Shown: one piece after another, positions 50,373 to 60,341 of the stretch
How the letters are laid out: every line of letters starts with the position of its first letter
Position numbering within the stretch: position 1 is the stretch's first letter
DNA from: Mycobacterium pinniadriaticum
Lineage (GTDB): Bacteria > Actinomycetota > Actinomycetes > Mycobacteriales > Mycobacteriaceae
NCBI RefSeq assembly: GCF_026242045.1
Contig: NZ_JAPJDO010000006.1
Coordinates: 124,001 to 188,000 of the forward strand
Length of the DNA stretch: 64,000 nucleotides
Direction of reading: 5' to 3'
Made by a program: the position numbers and the translations under genes
Notes under the pieces: generated by a model
Seen by the model: the letters and a program-made list of their open reading frames with translations, nothing else
Databases searched by the model: none
Told to the model about the DNA's origin: nothing

Positions 50373-51733
50373 CCATCACTGAGCTGGTCAATCCGGCGAC
50401 CGAACAGGCGCTGCGCACCGTCGAGCTGACCGACACCGCCGGCGTCGACGACGCCGTCGCGCGCGCCAAGGTGGCGCAAAAGTCTTGGGCCGCGGCCGCC
50501 CCCGCCGAGCGGGCGGCCGCACTGCGGGCCTTCGCCGCGGTGGTCGACGCCCACGTCGGTGAGCTGGCCGCCCTCGAGGTAGCCAATTCCGGGCATCCGA
50601 TCGGCGCCGCGGAATGGGAAGCCGGCCACGTGCGCGACGTGCTGCAGTTCTATTCGGCGACCCCGGAACGGTTGTCGGGCAAGCAGATTCCAGTCGCCGG
50701 CGGCCTGGACGTCACCTTCAACGAGCCGATGGGCGTGATCGGGGTGATCACGCCGTGGAACTTCCCGATGCCGATCGCGGTGTGGGGCTTCGCGCCCGCA
50801 TTGGCCGCCGGTAACGCGGTGGTGCTCAAACCGGCCGAGTGGACCCCGCTGACCTCGATGCGGCTCGGTGAACTCGCCGAGCAGGCGGGTCTACCCGAAG
50901 ACCTGTTCCAGGTGTTGCCCGGTCGGGGTTCGGTGGTCGGCGAGCGGTTCATCAGCCACCCGGACGTGCGCAAGATCGTGTTCACCGGCTCGACCGAAGT
51001 CGGCACGAGGGTGATGGCCGGGGCGGCCGCCCAGGTCAAGCGTGTGACGCTGGAGTTGGGCGGCAAGAGCGCCAATATCGTCTTCGCCGACTGCGACCTG
51101 GAGCGGGCCGCGGCCACCGCACCGTACGGCGTCTTCGACAATGCCGGGCAGGACTGCTGCGCTCGTAGCCGAATCCTGGTGCAGCGCAATATCTTCGACA
51201 AGTTCATGGAATTGCTCGAGCCTGCCGTCAAGGGTCTGGTCGTTGGTGATCCCGCCGCCCGTGATACCGAGATGGGCCCGCTGGTCTCGCGCAAGCACTA
51301 CGACTCGGTGGCCGCCTACGTGCCCGACGACGCGCCCGTCGCCTTTCGTGGCTCGGCGCCGGGCGGACCCGGGTTCTGGTTCCCGCCCACGGTGCTGACC
51401 CCGGAGCGCACCGACCGCACCGTCACCGAGGAGATCTTCGGCCCGGTGGTCACCGTGCTGCCGTTCGAGGACGAGGCCGATGCCATCGCCCTGGCCAATG
51501 ACACCGAATACGGTCTGTCCGGGTCGATCTGGACCGACAACCTGTCCCGGGCGCTGCGGGTGTCACGCGCAGTCGAGGCCGGCAACCTCAGCGTCAACTC
51601 GCATTCGTCGGTGCGCTACAACACCCCCTTCGGTGGGTTCAAGCAGTCCGGTCTGGGCCGTGAACTCGGCCCGGATGCGCCGTTGTCGTTCACCGAGACC
51701 AAGAATGTGTTTTTCGCAGTAGAGGAGAGCTAG
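50369..51733 (+). CDS. aldC: NAD-dependent aldehyde dehydrogenase (AldC)
   Basis: Oxidizes an aldehyde to its carboxylate (454 residues). The conserved N-terminal cofactor region is GVITPWNFPMPI; the catalytic base is in ELGGKSANIV and the nucleophile Cys in NAGQDCCARSR. Near the C-terminus PFGGFKQSGLGRE closes the family pattern. GTG at 50369 overlaps the preceding stop (GTGA). In the proposed route it would oxidize a gamma-glutamyl aldehyde. Order matches Rv2858c. Confidence 0.93.
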   Translation: MTITELVNPATEQALRTVELTDTAGVDDAVARAKVAQKSWAAAAPAERAAALRAFAAVVDAHVGELAALEVANSGHPIGAAEWEAGHVRDVLQFYSATPERLSGKQIPVAGGLDVTFNEPMGVIGVITPWNFPMPIAVWGFAPALAAGNAVVLKPAEWTPLTSMRLGELAEQAGLPEDLFQVLPGRGSVVGERFISHPDVRKIVFTGSTEVGTRVMAGAAAQVKRVTLELGGKSANIVFADCDLERAAATAPYGVFDNAGQDCCARSRILVQRNIFDKFMELLEPAVKGLVVGDPAARDTEMGPLVSRKHYDSVAAYVPDDAPVAFRGSAPGGPGFWFPPTVLTPERTDRTVTEEIFGPVVTVLPFEDEADAIALANDTEYGLSGSIWTDNLSRALRVSRAVEAGNLSVNSHSSVRYNTPFGGFKQSGLGRELGPDAPLSFTETKNVFFAVEES

Positions 51734-52507
51734 ATGGATCTGACCCAGCGACTCAAGGACAAGGTCGCGGTCGTCACCGGTGGTGCGAGCGGCATCGGAC
51801 TGGCGGCCGTCAAGCGGATGCGAGACGAAGGCGCCATCGTCGTCATCGGGGATCTCGACGAGGCAACCGGCAAGACCGTCGCCGACGATCTCAACGTGAC
51901 GTTCGTCCAGGTCGATGTCTCCGATCAGGTCGCGGTGGATCGCTTGTTCGACACCGCTTTCGAGATGCACGGTGGGATCGACATCGCGTTCAACAACGCC
52001 GGTATCAGCCCGCCCGACGACGACCTCATCGAGAACACCAGCATCGATGCCTGGGACCGGGTGCAGGACGTCAACCTCAAGTCGGTCTTCTTCTGTTGCA
52101 AGGCGGCCCTGCGGCACATGGTGCCCGCGCAGAAGGGCTCGATCATCAACACCGCATCATTCGTCGCGGTCAACGGTTCGGCGACCAGCCAGATCTCCTA
52201 CACCGCATCCAAGGGCGGCGTGTTGGCCATGTCGCGTGAACTTGGAATCCAATACGCGCGCCAGGGAATTCGGGTCAATGCGCTATGTCCCGGCCCGGTG
52301 AACACCCCGCTGTTGCAGGAACTGTTCGCCAAGGACCCCGAGCGGGCGGCGCGTCGGCTGGTGCACGTGCCGATGGGCCGGTTCGCCGAACCCGAGGAGC
52401 TGGCCGCCGCGGTGGCGTTCCTGGCCAGTGACGACGCGTCGTTCATCACCGGGTCCACCTTCCTGGTCGACGGCGGCATCACCGGTCACTACGTGACCCC
52501 GCTGTAA
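51734..52507 (+). CDS. Short-chain dehydrogenase/reductase (Rv2857c-like)
   Basis: NAD(P)-dependent alcohol dehydrogenase-type SDR of 257 residues. The cofactor motif is TGGASGIGLAAVK, the NNAG motif is FNNAGIS, the catalytic Ser is in NTASFVAV and the YxxxK pair is in ISYTASKGG. It starts directly after the aldC stop. In this operon it would oxidize the alcohol group of gamma-glutamylethanolamide to the aldehyde; a step not needed for polyamine breakdown, which favors an amino-alcohol substrate. That is inference. Confidence 0.92.
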   Translation: MDLTQRLKDKVAVVTGGASGIGLAAVKRMRDEGAIVVIGDLDEATGKTVADDLNVTFVQVDVSDQVAVDRLFDTAFEMHGGIDIAFNNAGISPPDDDLIENTSIDAWDRVQDVNLKSVFFCCKAALRHMVPAQKGSIINTASFVAVNGSATSQISYTASKGGVLAMSRELGIQYARQGIRVNALCPGPVNTPLLQELFAKDPERAARRLVHVPMGRFAEPEELAAAVAFLASDDASFITGSTFLVDGGITGHYVTPL

Positions 52508-52517
52508 GGCTTCACCG

Positions 52518-53312
52518 ATGGCTTCGGAGGGCAGGAGCGCAGCGACCCGGGAATCGGCTTCGGAGGGCAGGAGCGCAGCGACCCGGGAATCGTCCCGAGC
52601 TCCCGAACCGCAGCAGGCCTCCGAGGCCCTGCTGCGTCCAGTGCGCCTGGGCAATGCCTTCGAGGACACCGTCGGTCGGTTGCTGGAGACGATCAAGCTC
52701 GGCGTGCTGGCTCCGGGCGATTCGCTGCCACCCGAGCGTGAACTCGCCACCCGGCTCGGGGTCAGCCGCGACACGGTGCGCGAGGCGATCAAGTCACTGG
52801 CCGATGCCGGCTATCTGGTGTCGCGCCGTGGCCGATACGGTGGCACCTTCCTGGCCGAGCCGCTGCCCGCGCCGACTGAGGGCGTCGTGCGGTTCGGCCG
52901 GGCCGAGATCGACGATGCGCTGCGGTTGCGGGAGATCCTCGAGGTAGGCGCTGCCCGGATGGCCGCCACACGCACGCTGACCGCGGCCGAACGCGAGGGC
53001 CTCTGGTCTCGGCTGGCCGACGTGCGGGGCGCGTCCGCCGATGACTACCGGCGGCTGGACTCACGACTGCATCTGGCGATCGCCGAGGCGGCCGGATCCC
53101 CATCACTGGTGCCGTTGGTGGCTGAGAACCGGATGCGGCTCAACACGCTACTTGACCAGATTCCGTTGCTGCGCCGCAACATCACGCACTCCGACGAACA
53201 GCACGAGGCGATCGTGATCGCGATCCTGGCAGGCGATCCGAATGCGGCGGCCGTCGCGACGCAGGCCCACATCGCCGGGTCGGCCGCCCTGCTACACGGC
53301 TTCCTGGACTGA
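52518..53312 (+). CDS. FadR-type GntR regulator
   Basis: Transcription factor of 264 residues with a GntR winged helix (LLETIKLGVLAPGDSLPPER, VSRDTVREAIKSLADAGYLV, then the wing RRGRYGG) and a C-terminal FCD effector domain (RLREILEVGAARMAA, RLDSRLHLAIAEAAGSP, HSDEQHEAIVIAILAGD), with His and Asp placed for the FCD metal site. The N-terminus carries two 12-residue tandem repeats. ATG at 52518 is the only ATG start near; the true start could be later, before the helix at about residue 38. It closes the glutamylation operon and likely controls it. Its last codons overlap the convergent membrane gene. Confidence 0.88.
   Translation: MASEGRSAATRESASEGRSAATRESSRAPEPQQASEALLRPVRLGNAFEDTVGRLLETIKLGVLAPGDSLPPERELATRLGVSRDTVREAIKSLADAGYLVSRRGRYGGTFLAEPLPAPTEGVVRFGRAEIDDALRLREILEVGAARMAATRTLTAAEREGLWSRLADVRGASADDYRRLDSRLHLAIAEAAGSPSLVPLVAENRMRLNTLLDQIPLLRRNITHSDEQHEAIVIAILAGDPNAAAVATQAHIAGSAALLHGFLD
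52521..52592 (+). repeat. Two perfect 36-bp tandem repeats in the regulator's 5' end
   Basis: Positions 52521-52556 and 52557-52592 are identical and in frame, encoding ASEGRSAATRES twice. The repeat directly follows the ATG at 52518 and lies before any conserved regulator sequence. Confidence 0.9.
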
Positions 53313-53780
53313 GATCCGGCGGATGTCGGGCTGGGACTGCCCCAAGGGGGTGAGGGTCAGCCGAAGCCACGTCGCGGTCAGAGCGGTGGCACACACCATT
53401 CCGATGACCATCCACGCCGAGGGCCCGGCTGAGAGCGTCTCAGGCGCGGTCTGGTGCCACCAGACGACACCGAGCCCGGCGACCGTCGACACGGCGCCGA
53501 CACCGGCTGCGGCACAACACCAGCGGAAGCTGTGTCGCCACAGCGCCATCGATGACAAGGCGGACGTCAGCGCGAACATGACGGTGGCTACCCGGGACAT
53601 CCAGATGCTGTGAACGTCGGTGAGCCAACCGGTCGCCGCGGCGCCGGCCAACAGGGCGGCGGTGATGAGTGCGAAGACCCGTACTCGTGGGCTGATCCAC
53701 ACGTCATCGAGTACGCGCCGTGCGATGCGGCGCAGCACGACTTCGACATTGTCGGTTCGGGGCACGTTCTGTGGTCGCAC
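53292..53780 (-). CDS. Four-helix membrane protein downstream of sigC
   Basis: A 162-residue protein with a basic N-terminal segment (about 1-30) and four predicted helices (VFALITAALLAGAAATGW, SRVATVMFALTSALSSM, FRWCCAAAGVGAVSTVAG, AWMVIGMVCATALTATW). It begins 24 bp after sigC on the same strand and is probably cotranscribed. No ZAS motif, so it is not an obvious anti-sigma factor. Its 3' end overlaps the FadR-type gene by 21 bp on the opposite strand. I do not recognise the family. Confidence 0.6.
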   Translation of the reverse strand: MRPQNVPRTDNVEVVLRRIARRVLDDVWISPRVRVFALITAALLAGAAATGWLTDVHSIWMSRVATVMFALTSALSSMALWRHSFRWCCAAAGVGAVSTVAGLGVVWWHQTAPETLSAGPSAWMVIGMVCATALTATWLRLTLTPLGQSQPDIRRISVQEAV

Positions 53781-53804
53781 AGCTACCTCGGGTAGTTCCC
53801 CGGC

Positions 53805-54356
53805 TCAGCCCACCTGGTCGTCGCGGTGGGCCGCGCTGATCAGATCCTCGCGGGCCCGGGCCACCCGGGACCGGATCGTGCCCACCGGGCAGCCGCATAC
53901 CTCGGCGGCCTCCGCATAGGACAGCCCGAGCACCTGGGTCAGCATCAGCGCGTGGCGACGGTCGGTGTCGAGGCCGTCGAGCAGCATCCTGATCTCGATG
54001 ATGTCCTCGAACCGGGCCGCGCTGGGCCGGGTGTCGAGGACCTGGTCCAGGTCGATCCCGTAGCCGGTACGTGGCCGGGCCTGGTTGCGGCGGATCTGGT
54101 CGATGACGACGCGGCGGGCGATCGTCATCAGCCAGGTGCGGGCCGAGGATCGGCCGGAGAACCGGGGCAGCGCTCCCAGGGCGCGCAGAAAGGTCTCCTG
54201 CGTCAGGTCGTCCGCCTGGCCGGGGTCGCCGAGGAAGGCGACGGTGCGCCAGACGTCACGTTGAGTGGCCTTGATGAACGCCTCGAGGGCGGCCGAGTCA
54301 CCCCGCCCGGCGGCCAGTGCCAGCACGGTCACCTGGTCGTCGTCGCGTTCGCTCAC
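53805..54356 (-). CDS. sigC: ECF RNA polymerase sigma factor SigC
   Basis: Group IV sigma factor of 183 residues. Region 2 shows [21 protein letters not shown] and [16 protein letters not shown]; region 4 shows [20 protein letters not shown], nearly identical to M. tuberculosis SigC. GTG at 54356 is chosen because the conserved part begins soon after, and upstream frame is low-complexity. It is divergent from the copper ATPase gene. No anti-sigma factor is adjacent. I recall published work tying SigC to copper-uptake genes in other mycobacteria. Confidence 0.9.
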   Translation of the reverse strand: MSERDDDQVTVLALAAGRGDSAALEAFIKATQRDVWRTVAFLGDPGQADDLTQETFLRALGALPRFSGRSSARTWLMTIARRVVIDQIRRNQARPRTGYGIDLDQVLDTRPSAARFEDIIEIRMLLDGLDTDRRHALMLTQVLGLSYAEAAEVCGCPVGTIRSRVARAREDLISAAHRDDQVG

Positions 54357-54477
54357 GGAAAGCAGCGTAGGGGATCGTCGCGACCAGCACATCTTCGGGC
54401 CACCGCGGAGCGGGGGGCACCGCCCGACGGCGTATTTTGGTGAAGGACGGTCCGCACCGCGAACGCACCGGGAACCT

Positions 54478-54496
54478 GTCGGCTGCGACAGCCGAC
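54478..54496. promoter_or_regulatory. Dyad upstream of the copper ATPase gene
   Basis: Perfect 8-bp inverted repeat GTCGGCTG/CAGCCGAC around CGA, 55 bp before ctpB. GGGAACC at 54470-54476, a -35-like element for ECF sigma factors, touches it on the left. It may be an operator or part of an ECF promoter. Confidence 0.5.
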
Positions 54497-54550
54497 TATC
54501 ACACTCGGGACCGGTGTGCGGTCGCGGCCAACACAGAGCCAAGGAGGGCG

Positions 54551-56812
54551 ATGACGGTATCCGTCGTGGGCGGTTCGTCCGCTGCGGACGCGCCCGGCAT
54601 CTCCCACCGGGTCGAACTCGACGTCTCCGGGATGTCCTGCGCGGCGTGCGCCGCCCGGGTCGAGACCAAACTCAACAAAATCGACGGCGTCCGGGCCTCG
54701 GTCAACTTCGCCACCCGTGTGGCCAGCGTCGATGCCCCCGATTCGGTGGTCGCCGACGACCTGTGCGAGGTGATCCGCAAAGCCGGCTACGACGCCGCTG
54801 TCCGGTCGGCGACCCGGACCGAGCCGGCGGATCCCGATGACCGGCTGGCCCGCAACCTGCTGCTCCGGCTCGCCATCGCCGCCGTGCTGTTCGTGCCGCT
54901 GGCCGATTTGTCGGTGATGTTCGCCGTCGTCCCCAGTACCCGCTTCACCGGCTGGGCATGGGTGCTGACCGCCCTGGCCGCTCCGATCGTCACCTGGGCG
55001 GCCTGGCCGTTCCATCGGGTCGCCCTGCGTAACGCGCGCCACGGCACCGCTTCGATGGAGACGTTGATCTCGGTCGGCGTCACCGCGGCGACCCTGTGGT
55101 CGCTGTCCACGATCTTCTTCGGCCACCAGACCCGGCAGGTCCACGGCGTCTGGCAGGCGCTGATGGGCAGCGACGCCATTTATCTGGAGGTCGCCGCCGG
55201 CGTCACGGTATTCATCCTGGCCGGTCGCTATTTCGAGGCCAGGGCCAAGTCACGCGCGGGCAGCGCCTTGCGGGCATTGGCGGCGCTGAGCGCCAAGAGC
55301 GTGTCGGTGCTGCTGCCCGACGGCAGTGAGATGGTGCTGCCCGCCGACGAGCTCAAAGAACAGCAGCGGTTCGTGGTGCGCCCCGGCGAGACGATCGCCG
55401 CCGACGGTCTGGTGGTCGAGGGTGACGCGGCCATCGACATGAGTGCGATGACCGGGGAAGCCAAGCCGTCACGCGCTCATCCCGGCGGGCCGGTGGTCGG
55501 CGGGACGGTGGTGCTCGACGGCCGGCTGATCGTCGAAGCCGCCGCCGTCGGGGCCGACACCCAGTTCGCCGGGATGGTGCGCCTCGTCGAGGAGGCGCAG
55601 GCGCAGAAGGCCGACGCCCAACGGTTGGCCGACCGGGTCGCCGGGGTCTTCGTGCCGGTGGTGTTCGTCATCGCGGCGCTGACCGCCACCGGGTGGCTGC
55701 TCGCCGGGGCCGACGTCGACCGGGCGTTCTCCGCGGCGTTGGCGGTCCTGGTGATCGCCTGCCCGTGCGCACTCGGACTGGCCACCCCGACCGCGATGAT
55801 GGTGGCTTCCGGACGCGGCGCACAGCTGGGCATCTTCCTGAAGGGCTACCGCGCGCTGGAGGCCATCCGCGCGGTGGACACCGTGGTGTTCGACAAGACC
55901 GGCACGCTGACGTCGGGACATCTGGCCATCACGTCGGTGACGGTCGTCGACGGCTGGCAGTCTGCCGAGGTCCTCGCGTTGGCCGGCGCCGTCGAGGACG
56001 CTTCCGAGCACGCGGTCGCCGTGGCCATCGCCACCGCCACCGCCACCGAAGACCGTCGCCCGGTGGAGGACTTCCGTGCTCATCCCGGGCGCGGGGTCAC
56101 CGGTTTGGTGGCCGGACGCCGCGTCGTGGTCGGCCGGCCGTCCTGGGCCTGCGGGCAGTCGGACGCGCCCGAGATCTTGCAGCAGGCCCGGCGATCCGCT
56201 GAATCCCGCGGCGAGACCGTCGTTTTCGTTTCCGTGGACGGACAGGTGTGCGGGGCGATCGCGGTGGCTGACGAGGTCAAGGAATCGGCCGCCGATGCCG
56301 TTGCGGCCTTGCACCGCAGGGGTTTACGCACGGTGCTGCTCACCGGGGACAACGCCGCGGCTGCGGGTGCGGTGGCCGCCCAGGTCGGTATCGATGAGGT
56401 CATCGCCGAAGTGCTTCCGGAGGGCAAGGTCGACCTCATCGAGCAGCTGCGCGAGCAGGGCCGGGTGGTCGCCATGGTCGGCGACGGCATCAACGACGGG
56501 CCCGCGCTGGCGTCGGCGGATCTCGGCCTGGCGATCGGGCGCGGCACCGATGTGGCGATCGGCGCCGCCGACATCATCCTGGTGCGCGATGATCTCGATA
56601 TCGTCCCGCAGGCTCTCGACCTTGCCCGCGCCACCATGCGGACGATCCGGACCAACCTGTTCTGGGCGTTCGGCTACAACGTGGCGGCCATTCCGATCGC
56701 TGCGGCCGGGCTGCTCAATCCCCTCATCGCCGGTGCGGCGATGGCGTTCTCGTCGTTCTTCGTCGTGTCGAACAGCCTGCGGCTGCGCAACTTCGACGCC
56801 CGCACCCGGTAG
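54551..56812 (+). CDS. ctpB: Cu(I)-translocating P1B-type ATPase (CtpB-like)
   Basis: Copper-moving P-type ATPase of 753 residues. An N-terminal heavy-metal domain has MSCAACAAR (about 33-41), about eight helices follow, and the transport motif CPC is at about 403-405 ([14 protein letters not shown]). The phosphorylation Asp is in DKTGTLTSG (about 447), the HP pair appears in the [10 protein letters not shown] loop, and the hinge is GDGIND. ATG at 54551 follows a strong AAGGAGGG. In M. tuberculosis ctpB (Rv0103c) adjoins Rv0102, whose homolog is nearby here. Direction of transport (import to the cytosol or export) is not decided by sequence. Confidence 0.93.
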   Translation: MTVSVVGGSSAADAPGISHRVELDVSGMSCAACAARVETKLNKIDGVRASVNFATRVASVDAPDSVVADDLCEVIRKAGYDAAVRSATRTEPADPDDRLARNLLLRLAIAAVLFVPLADLSVMFAVVPSTRFTGWAWVLTALAAPIVTWAAWPFHRVALRNARHGTASMETLISVGVTAATLWSLSTIFFGHQTRQVHGVWQALMGSDAIYLEVAAGVTVFILAGRYFEARAKSRAGSALRALAALSAKSVSVLLPDGSEMVLPADELKEQQRFVVRPGETIAADGLVVEGDAAIDMSAMTGEAKPSRAHPGGPVVGGTVVLDGRLIVEAAAVGADTQFAGMVRLVEEAQAQKADAQRLADRVAGVFVPVVFVIAALTATGWLLAGADVDRAFSAALAVLVIACPCALGLATPTAMMVASGRGAQLGIFLKGYRALEAIRAVDTVVFDKTGTLTSGHLAITSVTVVDGWQSAEVLALAGAVEDASEHAVAVAIATATATEDRRPVEDFRAHPGRGVTGLVAGRRVVVGRPSWACGQSDAPEILQQARRSAESRGETVVFVSVDGQVCGAIAVADEVKESAADAVAALHRRGLRTVLLTGDNAAAAGAVAAQVGIDEVIAEVLPEGKVDLIEQLREQGRVVAMVGDGINDGPALASADLGLAIGRGTDVAIGAADIILVRDDLDIVPQALDLARATMRTIRTNLFWAFGYNVAAIPIAAAGLLNPLIAGAAMAFSSFFVVSNSLRLRNFDARTR

Positions 56813-56830
56813 TTCCGAAAGGCAGATCAC

Positions 56831-57049
56831 ATGTCACAGCAGAATTTCCTGGTCGACGGCCTGCATTGCCAGAGTTGCGTGCGGATCGTCACGGGTGCGT
56901 TGACGGCCCTGCCCAGCGTCAGCGCCGTCGAGGTCGACCTCGGGGCGGATGGCCCGTCGACCGTGCGGGTCGACGCGGTCGCCGATCTCAGTGTCGACGA
57001 GATTCAGGCCGCGCTGCGCGAAGAGGGCGACTACACCGTCGTGAGCTGA
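56831..57049 (+). CDS. CopZ-like heavy-metal-associated protein
   Basis: A 72-residue ferredoxin-like HMA protein, a likely cytosolic copper chaperone. The metal motif is GLHCQSC with Cys 13 and Cys 16 (the usual M is L/H variant). It follows the copper ATPase by 18 bp with AAAGGCAG before ATG, so they are one operon and the protein likely hands Cu(I) to the ATPase. Confidence 0.88.
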   Translation: MSQQNFLVDGLHCQSCVRIVTGALTALPSVSAVEVDLGADGPSTVRVDAVADLSVDEIQAALREEGDYTVVS

Positions 57050-57057
57050 GCTGGGTT

Positions 57058-57516
57058 ATGAACGATGCCGACGAGAACCTGTTGTGGCTGCTCAAGCAGG
57101 CCTTCCACTACGCCGGGCACACCGTCAACGAGGCCATCAGCCACCACGGGGTGACCAGCGCCCAGATCGGCCTGCTCCGCCAACTTGCCGACGAGCCCGG
57201 GTTGTCTGGAGCGGATCTGGCGCGCAGGCTACTGATCAGCCCACAGGGCGCCCAGCTGGCGCTGGCCCCGCTTGCGCGCAATGGCCTCATTGAGCGCAAA
57301 CCTGACCCTGAGCACGGTCGCATCCAGCGTGCCTACCTCACCGAGAAGGGGCGTCGCATCCTCGCCATGGCCCATGTCGATGCGATGACCGCCTACGAGT
57401 CGCTGTTCTCCGTCCTGACTGCCGGGGAGCGAAAGACGTTGGCAGAGTTACTTGTTCGGATTGTCGTGCAAGGCCACGGCGAGGTGTCGTTCACCTTGCA
57501 TCCACCCGCCGACTGA
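57058..57516 (+). CDS. MarR-family regulator of the copper operon
   Basis: Winged-helix regulator of 152 residues: the dimerization helix, then SGADLARRLLISPQGAQLALAPLARNGLIERK as the winged helix and a C-terminal helical dimer. The first in-frame ATG at 57058 follows GAGCTGGG. It starts 8 bp after the CopZ-like gene, so it probably reports on the same operon. No Cys or His cluster suggests direct copper sensing. It converges on the CopD/CtaG gene with 9 bp between. Confidence 0.87.
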   Translation: MNDADENLLWLLKQAFHYAGHTVNEAISHHGVTSAQIGLLRQLADEPGLSGADLARRLLISPQGAQLALAPLARNGLIERKPDPEHGRIQRAYLTEKGRRILAMAHVDAMTAYESLFSVLTAGERKTLAELLVRIVVQGHGEVSFTLHPPAD

Positions 57517-57525
57517 ACTACCTGA

Positions 57526-59487
57526 TCAGCGTCGGTTCTTGGCCAGCTCGCGCAGCATGGCGTTGTAGGCGTCGAGGTCGTCGTCGTAGTGGGCGTCGGC
57601 GTGCCGGTCGGTGCGGGTCGCCGTCCGGCGATCCTGGCTCGCCCACTGATACACCAACGCCACCACCACAACGATGACCGGTAATTCGCTGGACCCCCAC
57701 GCGATGGCTCCGCCGAGGTGTTGGTCGTCGCTCAGACTGGCCAGCCACGGCAGGCCCAGGTAGCGGTAGAACGTCCCGCCGAGGATCGAGGTCATGGTCA
57801 TGGTGGCGATACCGAAGAACGCGTGGAACGGCATCACGGCGAACAACATGCCGAGCCGCCCGATGAACGGCAGCCGTTTGGGTCCGGGGTCGATGCCGAT
57901 GATGCCCCAGAAGAACAGGTAGCCGGTGATCATGAAATGCACGCTCATGAACTCGTGGCCCCAGTGGTAACGCACCAAGGTGTCGAACAGGGGAGTGAAG
58001 TACACCGCATACAGCGAGCCGACGAACAGGACGAAAGCCGTTGCGGGATGGGAGAGGAACCGTGATGCCCGTGAGTGCACCAGCCACAGCAGCCATTCCC
58101 GCGGTCCCGGTGGGTGCCCGGCCCCCGCCGTCGGCAGCGCCCGCAGTGCCAGGGTGATCGGTGCGCCCAGGACCAGGAACACCGGGATGAACATGTTGAG
58201 CGCCATGTGTTCGGACATGTGCACGCTGAACATCGCCGACCCGTACGCGCGTACCCCCGAGCAGGTGGCCAACAGCAAGGCCGCACAGCCGAACAGCCAG
58301 GCCGCCAGTCGGCCCGTCGGCCAGCTGTCGCCGCGGCGGCGCAGCCGGATCACGCCGATCACGTAGGCCGACGCCATCACGACGGCCGCCGTCCCTAGCA
58401 GGACGTCGAAACGCCATACCGTCAGCAGCCGCAACGCGTTCGGCGCCTGTGGCAGCTCGTAGCCGAGGAACACATCCCACGCGGTGAACTGGTGCGCCAG
58501 CAGCCGTGGCGCGGTCTGGATCGCCATCGCCGAGACGGCCGCGACGACGAGGAGGGCCGCGAGTGCGCCCACCGAGGCGGGCAGGCCGCCAGCGTGGCGG
58601 CTTCGTAGTCGGTTGACGTCGACCAGCCACATGACCAGCAGCACCACGGCCGCGACGATCCCGAACCGTCCGTAGTCCGAGCCGGTCAGCCCGGGCGGGC
58701 CGGTGAGCAGATACAGCAGTAGCGCCCCGTACCCCAGGGCCACGGCCCCGGCGACCACCTCGATCAGCTGCACCCGCCGAAGCAGTTCGGCCTTCGGCGG
58801 GGCGATCGCGGCGCTTACCTTCACGCCGGTCAGCACCGCCAGCGCGAGGGCGAACACGATGACGGCGCTGGTCGCATAGTCGTGGTCGGGACCCTGTCCG
58901 GCGTTGCCGGTGACCGGCAGCGCGATCACCCCGATGAACGTCGGGATCAGCAGGATCGCGTGCGACACCCATCGCACGGTCAGTCGCAGCGTCACGGTCA
59001 CCACCGCCGCGAACAACGCGGCCGCGATCCACCCCCGCGCCATCTCCGATGCTCCGAGTGCACTGCCGATGCCGCCATTGGCGATCAGTCGGAGGACGGG
59101 AACCCCGGCGGCGTTGGCGGCCTGGACCGCCACCATGGCCAGCGCGGTCACCAGCCAGAGCGGTGCCAGGCGTTCGACGAGCAGGTGCACCCGGAACGAG
59201 GCCGCATCCAGCACCCCGCGTTCGTCGGGATCGGCTGTGACGACGATGAACAGCAGACCGCCCAGGCAGATGGCCGCGGCCAGGGTGGCGGTGAAGTAGC
59301 CGACCACCTCGCCGACGCTGGTCGGCATGCCGGGGTAGGAGTCCCCGGTTTCGGTGAACCGGCGTTGGCCGGAGACGACGGCATAGCCGATCAGCGCGGC
59401 GACCAGGACGAGATAGCCGCCGACGATCCACCGACCTGCGGGCCGGCTGCCCGCCCGGGTCGACTCCGTCGTCGTCGTGGTGTCCAC
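57526..59487 (-). CDS. CopD-CtaG fusion membrane protein (Rv0102-like)
   Basis: Integral membrane protein of 653 residues with about sixteen helices. The first half resembles CopD copper uptake proteins; the second half is a caa3-type CtaG domain with His-rich helices ([37 protein letters not shown]) used in delivering copper to cytochrome oxidase. GTG at 59487 follows GGAAGGTGG; longer frames run into the divergent gene. M. tuberculosis Rv0102 has the same architecture and lies beside ctpB. A shared dyad lies 26-44 bp before the start. Confidence 0.88.
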   Translation of the reverse strand: MDTTTTTESTRAGSRPAGRWIVGGYLVLVAALIGYAVVSGQRRFTETGDSYPGMPTSVGEVVGYFTATLAAAICLGGLLFIVVTADPDERGVLDAASFRVHLLVERLAPLWLVTALAMVAVQAANAAGVPVLRLIANGGIGSALGASEMARGWIAAALFAAVVTVTLRLTVRWVSHAILLIPTFIGVIALPVTGNAGQGPDHDYATSAVIVFALALAVLTGVKVSAAIAPPKAELLRRVQLIEVVAGAVALGYGALLLYLLTGPPGLTGSDYGRFGIVAAVVLLVMWLVDVNRLRSRHAGGLPASVGALAALLVVAAVSAMAIQTAPRLLAHQFTAWDVFLGYELPQAPNALRLLTVWRFDVLLGTAAVVMASAYVIGVIRLRRRGDSWPTGRLAAWLFGCAALLLATCSGVRAYGSAMFSVHMSEHMALNMFIPVFLVLGAPITLALRALPTAGAGHPPGPREWLLWLVHSRASRFLSHPATAFVLFVGSLYAVYFTPLFDTLVRYHWGHEFMSVHFMITGYLFFWGIIGIDPGPKRLPFIGRLGMLFAVMPFHAFFGIATMTMTSILGGTFYRYLGLPWLASLSDDQHLGGAIAWGSSELPVIVVVVALVYQWASQDRRTATRTDRHADAHYDDDLDAYNAMLRELAKNRR

Positions 59488-59512
59488 CTTCCACTGAAAC
59501 TGAACCGCCAGT

Positions 59513-59531
59513 CTACGACTGTCCGTCGTAG
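59513..59531. promoter_or_regulatory. CTACGAC-N5-GTCGTAG dyad in a divergent region
   Basis: Perfect 7-bp arms CTACGAC and GTCGTAG around TGTCC. Its centre is 35 bp before the CopD/CtaG start and about 89 bp before the DUF5134 start. The same layout recurs at 61280-61296, suggesting one shared repressor of BlaI/CopY style. Confidence 0.7.
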
Positions 59532-59610
59532 CCGGGTCGCCGCGGTGGGAACTTTCTGGTGCGATGGTTCGACCAATGCTGACGGGTGCAACGAAGGGAG
59601 AGACTGACCG

Positions 59611-60288
59611 GTGATCGGAGACCTCACGCTGCGATGGGTCGTCACCATCCTGTTCGTTCTCAGCGCCGTCGAGTGCCTCGGCGCGCTCGCGGTCGGCAGC
59701 CGGCGGTGGACGAATGTGGTGGGCCAGCTGCTGCACGTCGTGATGGCGGTCGCGATGGCGGTGATGGCCTGGCCGTGGGGTGCTGCGTTGCCGACCGTGG
59801 CACCGATGGTGTTCTTCCTGTTGGCGACCGGGTGGTTCGTCGCGATCACGGTGAGCCCGATCGGAGCCGGCCATCGGCTCGGCGGCAGCTATCACGCGCT
59901 GATGATGCTGGCCATGGCGTGGATGTACGCCGTGATGAACGGACGCTTGCTGCCCGGCCAGGTGTCGCACTCCGGGCACGTGGCGAGCGCGGACTCCCCG
60001 GCCGCATCGTCGGGCCATGCCGGGCATGGCGGAATGCAGATGCCGGGCATGGACATGCCGGGCATGGACTTGCCGGCGGATAGCTCTGGCGGCGGATATC
60101 CGGCCTACATCGCGACGCTCAATTGGGTGTGGACCCTTCTGTTCGCGGTGGCCGCGGTGGTGTGGCTGTGGCGCTACCTTGCCATCCGGATGAACCGGGA
60201 GCCGGCCGACCCGGGCCGCACGCTGGGGATCCTGTGTCAGGCGATGATGGCCGCCGGCATGGCGATCATGTTCGGGGTCATGCTCTAA
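59611..60288 (+). CDS. DUF5134 membrane protein with a His/Met loop
   Basis: A 225-residue membrane protein with about seven helices. The extracytoplasmic loop between helices 4 and 5 carries [20 protein letters not shown], a His- and Met-rich stretch typical of copper-binding proteins; part of it is encoded by two perfect 15-bp tandem copies (60040-60069). GTG at 59611 follows GGGAGAG. It is divergent from the CopD/CtaG gene, with which it shares a dyad. The copper role is inferred from the residues and neighbours; DUF5134 has no assigned function. Confidence 0.82.
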   Translation: MIGDLTLRWVVTILFVLSAVECLGALAVGSRRWTNVVGQLLHVVMAVAMAVMAWPWGAALPTVAPMVFFLLATGWFVAITVSPIGAGHRLGGSYHALMMLAMAWMYAVMNGRLLPGQVSHSGHVASADSPAASSGHAGHGGMQMPGMDMPGMDLPADSSGGGYPAYIATLNWVWTLLFAVAAVVWLWRYLAIRMNREPADPGRTLGILCQAMMAAGMAIMFGVML

Positions 60289-60299
60289 GAGTGACGAAC

Positions 60300-60324
60300 T
60301 GTGGCCCGGCCAGGCCGGGCCACA
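60300..60324. terminator. Bidirectional terminator hairpin
   Basis: Perfect 12-bp inverted repeat TGTGGCCCGGCC/GGCCGGGCCACA with a one-base centre, between convergent genes ending at 60288 and 60342. The one-base centre means the innermost pairs cannot form, but the remaining stem is very stable. Confidence 0.75.
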
Positions 60325-60341
60325 GCGCCGCCCGTATTGCG

